Source: CAZJHD01 sp964545855
GTDB taxonomy: Bacteria; Planctomycetota; UBA1135; JACQFD01
DNA: 18,373 nucleotides
Assembly (NCBI GenBank): GCA_964545855.1
Contig: CAZJHD010000080.1
Location: 1 to 18,373, forward strand
Direction of reading: 5' to 3'
In this document: positions 14,368 to 18,373 of the stretch, one piece after another
Layout: every line of letters begins with the position of its first letter
Position numbering within the stretch: the stretch's first letter is position 1
Translations under genes and position numbers: made by a program
The notes under the pieces: model-generated
Told to the model about the DNA's origin: nothing
The model's input: only the letters and a program-made list of their open reading frames with translations
The model's database searches: none

Positions 14368-15299
14368 CCCTCGCGCAGGTGAACCTCCTCAACGCCGCCC
14401 TCATGGTGGGGTCGGCGGCGCTCGCCTTCTGGCTCCCCTTCGAGGCCTTCGTCCTCGCCTACGGGATCCTCGGCCCCGCGCACTACCTGACGCAGATCTC
14501 CTGGCTCCACGACCGCGGCTACTTCACCGACGGCCGCGGCGGGCCGGCGCTGCTCTCGGCCGTCGCCGTCGCCATCACGGTGCCGATCGTCCTGGGGCAG
14601 ACCTACTCCTACGACTGGGGATCGAGCCTGCTCCTCGCGTCGATCCTCGCGTCGGCGGCCTTCGTGCTGCTCGATGGCGCGCGCGCGCGGTGGACGGCCG
14701 CTGGCGGCGCCGTCCTGCTGTCGCTGCTGCTCGCGATCCACCCGTCGATCTCGCTCGTGGGGATCCTCCTCCCCACGGTGATCCACGTCTTCGTATTCAC
14801 GGGCGCCTTCATCCTCCTCGGCTCCCTGAAGGCGCGGAGCGCGACGGGCTACCTCTCCCTCGCCGTCTTCCTCGCCTGCGCGGTGGCGCTGCTCGTCGTC
14901 AGCGATCAGGCGCCCACCTACCGCCCGAGCGAGGCCTTCCGCGAGAACGCCCGCTTCATGGAGCGCGTGCACGCGTCGGTCCTCGGAGCGCTCGGAATGG
15001 ACGGCAGCCGCGCCGAACGCCTCGCCGTCATGCGCTTCCTCGCCTGGGCCTACACGTACCACTACTTGAACTGGTTCTCGAAGACGAAGGTGATCGGCTG
15101 GCACGAGATCCCGCGCCGCCGCCTCGTCGCGATCGTGGCGCTCTGGATCGGCTCGCTCGGCCTCTACGCCCTCGACTACCGCGTCGGCCTCGCGTCGCTC
15201 TCCTTCCTCGCGACGCTCCACGTGGTGCTCGAGTTCCCCCTCGACGTGCGCACGCTCGCCGGCATCGGCGGCGCCCTGCGCCGACGGGCTCCGGCCTGA
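14364..15299 (+). CDS. Polytopic membrane protein, conserved hypothetical, histidine-rich
   Basis: This 311-residue protein has about 7-8 hydrophobic segments (roughly 8-35, 60-79, 86-104, 113-126, 130-155, 162-180, 252-270 and 273-290). It has eight histidines: His40 and His49 in LGPAHYLTQISWLHDRGYF, His126, His141 in VIHVFVF, His203, His233 in TYHYLNWFSKTKVIGWHEIP, His247, and His286 in LHVVLEFPLD. From memory, the GP-HYLT-ISWLHDR and YHYLNWFSKT stretches resemble conserved hypothetical membrane proteins of Bacteroidetes; I have no functional name. The pattern of His in or near TM helices suggests a metal-dependent membrane enzyme, by analogy with histidine-box membrane oxygenases or Brp/Blh-type proteins, but this is inference. 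The start GTG is the first in the open frame. It precedes the sigma fusion by 60 bp. Confidence 0.82.
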   Translation: MTLAQVNLLNAALMVGSAALAFWLPFEAFVLAYGILGPAHYLTQISWLHDRGYFTDGRGGPALLSAVAVAITVPIVLGQTYSYDWGSSLLLASILASAAFVLLDGARARWTAAGGAVLLSLLLAIHPSISLVGILLPTVIHVFVFTGAFILLGSLKARSATGYLSLAVFLACAVALLVVSDQAPTYRPSEAFRENARFMERVHASVLGALGMDGSRAERLAVMRFLAWAYTYHYLNWFSKTKVIGWHEIPRRRLVAIVALWIGSLGLYALDYRVGLASLSFLATLHVVLEFPLDVRTLAGIGGALRRRAPA

Positions 15300-15359
15300 C
15301 GGCGGCTCGGATTCGCCCGGGACCGATTCCGGGGCGGGCGACCAAGGAGAGTTCGGAAC

Positions 15360-18284
15360 GTGAGCACGCCTCCCCTCGACCCCGAAGCCCTCCTCGCGCA
15401 CGACCCGGCGATCCGCGCGATCGCGCGGAGCCTCCTGCTCGACGACGACCGCGCGGCCGACGTCGTGCAGCAGACCTTCGCCGCCGCCGTGGCGCGCGCC
15501 GCCGCTCCGATCCCGCCGCTCCGCGCCTGGCTCGCCGCCGTCGCGCGGAACCTCGCGCTCGAGGTGCGACGCCGCGACGCGCGGAGGCTCCGGCGCGAGC
15601 AGCGGGCCGCGCGGCCCGAGCGGCTGCCGTCGGCCCTCGAGGTGCGGGAGCGCGAGGAGACGCGCGCCGCCGTCGTCGAGGCGGTGCTGGCCCTCGAGGA
15701 GCCCTTCCGCTCCGCGCTCCTGCTCCGCTTCTTCGAGGACCTGCCGCCGCGCGCGATCGCGCGCGAGCTCGGCGTCCCCGTGGAGACGGTGCGCAGCCGC
15801 ATCCGCCGCGGTCTCGAGCGCGTGCGCGCGCGCCTCGACGGCCGCTACGGCGACCGTTCCGCCTGGTCGTCGGTCCTCCTTCCCCTCGCCACCATGTCGA
15901 CGTCGTCGAAGGCCGCCCTCGCCGCGGCCGCCGCTCTCCTGCTCGCCGCGTCCCTCTGGGGGATCGTCTCCCTCGCCGGTTCGGCGCCCGCCGGCGATCC
16001 GCGCGGCGCGGGCGCCGCCGCCGCCTCCGCGACCGTCGAGCGCGCGGTGCCCGCCGCCTCCGTCGCGACCGTGCACGAAAGCGACGCGGCGCGCGCGGAA
16101 GGAGCGGCGGTGCCCGCTTCCGCCGCCGATCCGGCACCGACCGACGCGCGCGGATCCCTCGTCGTGCGCTGCGTCTTCGCCGAGGACGACGCGCCGGCCC
16201 CGGGGATCCACGTGCGCGTCCTCGAGCTCGCCACGGCCGACCCGATCCTCCACGCGCGCACGGGCACGACGGACGCCGCGGGCTCGCTGCGGCTCCTCGG
16301 GCTCGCCCCGGGACCGGTGCGCATCGAGATCGACCGGGGCGTCTCCGTCCTCGGCGCCCTGCGCGCCGGCGAGGACGTGGAGACGCGCGTCGCGATCGGA
16401 AGGGGTCTCGTCGTGGAGGGCCGCGTCGTGGACGGCCGCGGCGCCGGCGTCGCCGAGGCCGACGTGTGGCTCTCGCGCGACGAGGGGAATCCGTACGAGG
16501 GCGCCGTCGTCGCGACGACGGAGGCCGACGGCCGCTTCCGTCTGCGCGGCGTGAAGCGCGGCCAGTTCCTCTCGGCGCGCAAGCCGCCCGCGTCGCCGGC
16601 GACGCGCCGGAGGCTCGACGGCGCCGAAGGAACGACCGTGCGTCTCGAGCTGCGGCTCGGAGGCGAGGGCGGCGCCGTGTCGGGCCGGGTCACGGGCCCC
16701 GACGGAGCGCCCGTCGCGCGCGCACGCGTCGCGCTCGACTCCGGGGACTCGACGGAGGAGACGCTCCCCGGCGGCGAGGTGGGCTACGGGCCGGTCCCCA
16801 CCGTCGTCGAGACCGACGCCGAGGGGCGCTTCACGACGGCGGGACTTCCCCGCGGCACGGCCGGCGTCTACGTGCGCGCCTCCGGTCTCGCGCCGCTCGC
16901 CACGTCCGTCGTGATCGATCCGTCGATCCCCGCGACGCTCGACCTGCGCCTCGATCGCGGCGCGCGCGTCGCCGGGACCGTCCGCGACGCCGAGCTGCGG
17001 CCGCTCGCGGGCGCGAGCGTGAGCGCCTACGCGACGCGCGATCGATTCCCCGTCGCCTGGTTCCACACGTTCGCGCGCACGGGCGCCGACGGCGCCTTCC
17101 GCTTCGAGAGCCTGCCGCCGGGGAGCGTCGATCTCCGAGCGGGCGCGGGCGGCCTCGACGACGCGGAGCGCACCGTCGAGCTCGTGGCCGGGACGGAACT
17201 CCTCTGGGAGCCGGTGCTGCGCCGGGGCGGCGAGATCCACGGAGTGGTGCTCGACGAGCGCGGCGCTCCCTGCGCCGGCTGGCTCGTCGCCGGCGAGTCG
17301 ATCTCGGCGGGCCACTCCGCGACGACCGGCGCCAGCGGGCGCTTCGCGCTGCGAGGCTGCGCCGCCGAGCCCCACGAAGTGCGCGTCCATCCGCCGGGCG
17401 CGGCCTTCGCCGTCGAGACCGTGCTCGGCGTGCGTCCCGGCGAGGGCGAGCTCGTCCTCCGAGTGGCCGCGAGCTCCGCGCGCGCGGGCTCGATCGCGGG
17501 CCGGGTCGTCGACGAAGCCGGTGCGGCCGTCGCGAACGCGGAGCTGTGGCTCCGGCGCGATCCCGACGAGCGGCCCCGCGGATCGAACATCGCCGAATGG
17601 CTCCCGCCGCGCTCCGCGGCCGGCGGCGCCTTCCATCTCGGAGACCTCCCGCCCGGCGCCTACCGGCTCGACGTGCGCGCCGGCGACGCGGGCACGCGCC
17701 GCCTCGACGGCCTGCAGGTGGCGCCGGGCGCCGGCCTCGACCTCGGCGACGTCGCGCTCGATCCTCCCGCGCGCCTCTCCGTCGTGCTCCGCACCGACGA
17801 CGGCGCCGCGCCCGAGGAGTGGACGCGGGTCGAGGTGGTGGAGCCCTCCGGCGAGGTCGTGGAGCGCCTGACCGTCCGCGGCGGCGCGCTCCCCGAGTCG
17901 GTGCCTCTGCCGCCGGGGCGCTACCTGCTGCGCACCAACTCCCCCGGCGCCACGGCGGGCGAGACGCGGGTCGATCTCCGCGCGCGCGAGACGACGCGCA
18001 TCGAGATCCCGGCGCGCCGCGGATCGCTCCTCGAGCTGCGCGTTCCCGCCGGCGAGGAGGTGGCGCGCGTGCGGATCCTCGTGCGCGACGCCGAGGGCCG
18101 CTCGCTGCTCGACCGCGACGCCTACCGCGACCGCGACGAGGGCGGATTCGCGCTCGGCCTGTGGCTCCCGGCCGGGCGCTTCTCCGTGGAGGCGGCGGCC
18201 GAGGGCGGCCTGCGCGGAACGGCGGCCATCGAGTCGACGGGCTCGGGCGATCCCCGCCGCGTCGAGATCGCGCTCGCGCACTGA
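15360..18284 (+). CDS. ECF sigma factor fused to TM helix and carboxypeptidase-regulatory-like repeats
   Basis: This is a 974-residue single-chain protein. Residues 13-75 form sigma region 2 (DDDRAADVVQQTFAAAV then LRAWLAAVARNLALEVRRRD). Residues 103-155 form region 4 (VVEAVLALEEPFRSALLLRFFEDLPP and the HTH IARELGVPVETVRSRIRRG). One hydrophobic helix (about 185-206) follows, after which the protein should be outside the cytoplasm. Residues 262-974 hold at least five beta-sandwich repeats of the CarboxypepD_reg type, recognisable at VVEGRVVDGRG (351), VSGRVTGPDGAPVARA (440), VAGTVRDAELRPLAGA (537), IHGVVLDERGAPCAG (626) and IAGRVVDEAGAAVANA (712). Ig-like/surface modules follow to the end. AAGGAG lies 10 nt before the GTG start. 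No anti-sigma gene is seen downstream within the window. ECF sigma factors with large C-terminal extensions are known in planctomycetes. Confidence 0.9.
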   Translation: MSTPPLDPEALLAHDPAIRAIARSLLLDDDRAADVVQQTFAAAVARAAAPIPPLRAWLAAVARNLALEVRRRDARRLRREQRAARPERLPSALEVREREETRAAVVEAVLALEEPFRSALLLRFFEDLPPRAIARELGVPVETVRSRIRRGLERVRARLDGRYGDRSAWSSVLLPLATMSTSSKAALAAAAALLLAASLWGIVSLAGSAPAGDPRGAGAAAASATVERAVPAASVATVHESDAARAEGAAVPASAADPAPTDARGSLVVRCVFAEDDAPAPGIHVRVLELATADPILHARTGTTDAAGSLRLLGLAPGPVRIEIDRGVSVLGALRAGEDVETRVAIGRGLVVEGRVVDGRGAGVAEADVWLSRDEGNPYEGAVVATTEADGRFRLRGVKRGQFLSARKPPASPATRRRLDGAEGTTVRLELRLGGEGGAVSGRVTGPDGAPVARARVALDSGDSTEETLPGGEVGYGPVPTVVETDAEGRFTTAGLPRGTAGVYVRASGLAPLATSVVIDPSIPATLDLRLDRGARVAGTVRDAELRPLAGASVSAYATRDRFPVAWFHTFARTGADGAFRFESLPPGSVDLRAGAGGLDDAERTVELVAGTELLWEPVLRRGGEIHGVVLDERGAPCAGWLVAGESISAGHSATTGASGRFALRGCAAEPHEVRVHPPGAAFAVETVLGVRPGEGELVLRVAASSARAGSIAGRVVDEAGAAVANAELWLRRDPDERPRGSNIAEWLPPRSAAGGAFHLGDLPPGAYRLDVRAGDAGTRRLDGLQVAPGAGLDLGDVALDPPARLSVVLRTDDGAAPEEWTRVEVVEPSGEVVERLTVRGGALPESVPLPPGRYLLRTNSPGATAGETRVDLRARETTRIEIPARRGSLLELRVPAGEEVARVRILVRDAEGRSLLDRDAYRDRDEGGFALGLWLPAGRFSVEAAAEGGLRGTAAIESTGSGDPRRVEIALAH

Positions 18285-18301
18285 CGGGAGACTGGCCCCG
18301 A
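18283..18301. repeat. 19-bp dispersed repeat, copy 2
   Basis: Identical to 9849-9867 and in the same orientation. It begins inside the stop codon of the sigma-fusion gene, so it could act in the 3' untranslated region. Confidence 0.8.
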
Positions 18302-18316
18302 TTTCGTCTGTAGCCC

Positions 18317-18359
18317 CACGTCGCGCACGTCGCGCTCGAGACGGTCGCACCGGTCGCAC
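18317..18359. repeat. Back-to-back 9-bp tandem duplications
   Basis: cacgtcgcg occurs twice at 18317-18334, and cggtcgcac twice at 18342-18359. They fill the non-coding end of the window. Nothing else was recognised between 18302 and 18373. Confidence 0.7.
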
Positions 18360-18373
18360 AGGGGGCTTCGCGC

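Noticed and set aside
15314..15340. CGCCCG/CGGGCG inverted repeat between the membrane gene and the sigma fusion as a terminator
   Set aside because: A 6-bp stem with a 15-nt loop and no T-tract is too weak to call.
14052..18359. A 1435-codon open frame on the minus strand opposite the sigma fusion and neighbours
   Set aside because: Very GC-rich genes leave their antisense frames open. The translation is low-complexity Arg/Ala/Gly/Glu-rich with no motifs, and the plus strand carries recognisable proteins.

Overview
The window is very GC-rich DNA, mostly around 70-80% by eye, with dense genes and strong G/C bias at third codon positions. Several features together suggest an uncultured or deep-branching planctomycete, an inference made without a database search. 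These are a Ser/Thr kinase fused to a degenerate formylglycine-generating-enzyme-like domain, an ECF sigma factor fused to a membrane anchor and a long string of carboxypeptidase-regulatory-like repeats, secreted proteins with Ser/Arg/Pro-Ala linkers, and a lexA-imuA-imuB cassette.

Left part (1-1733, minus strand): an SOS mutagenesis operon read leftward, lexA > imuA > imuB, with imuB running off the window. A near-perfect 22-bp palindrome (1745-1766) lies 11 bp upstream of the lexA start. It has the layout of the enterobacterial SOS box (TACTG-N10-CAGTA). A 31-bp REP-like hairpin follows at 1787-1817. Divergently, 1916-4084 (+) encodes a probable lipoprotein S41-family (tricorn/CPP-like) peptidase with a PDZ domain and a C-terminal lipoprotein-sorting-like domain. 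It converges on a long-chain acyl-CoA ligase (4136-5983, -).

Middle (6134-9832): tRNA-Pro(GGG), a PAT/MnaT-type GNAT acetyltransferase (+), and a minus-strand pair in which a group II PLP-dependent decarboxylase is followed 8 bp later by a secreted protein of unknown function. A 19-bp sequence just upstream of the decarboxylase recurs exactly at the far right end of the window.

Right (10070-18284, all plus strand): a transmembrane Ser/Thr kinase with an extracytoplasmic FGE-like domain; a small unknown protein; a VOC/PhnB-like protein; a second small unknown protein that is a diverged paralog of the first; an eight-histidine polytopic membrane protein possibly coupled to a 9-codon leader ORF; and a one-piece ECF sigma factor-TM-repeat fusion. 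Kinase and sigma fusion both join a cytoplasmic signalling module to an extracytoplasmic one. The paralogs on either side of the VOC gene appear to be an uncharacterised family and, with the tethered sigma factor, are the most novel content here. No CRISPR array, transposase, phage gene or rRNA was seen.
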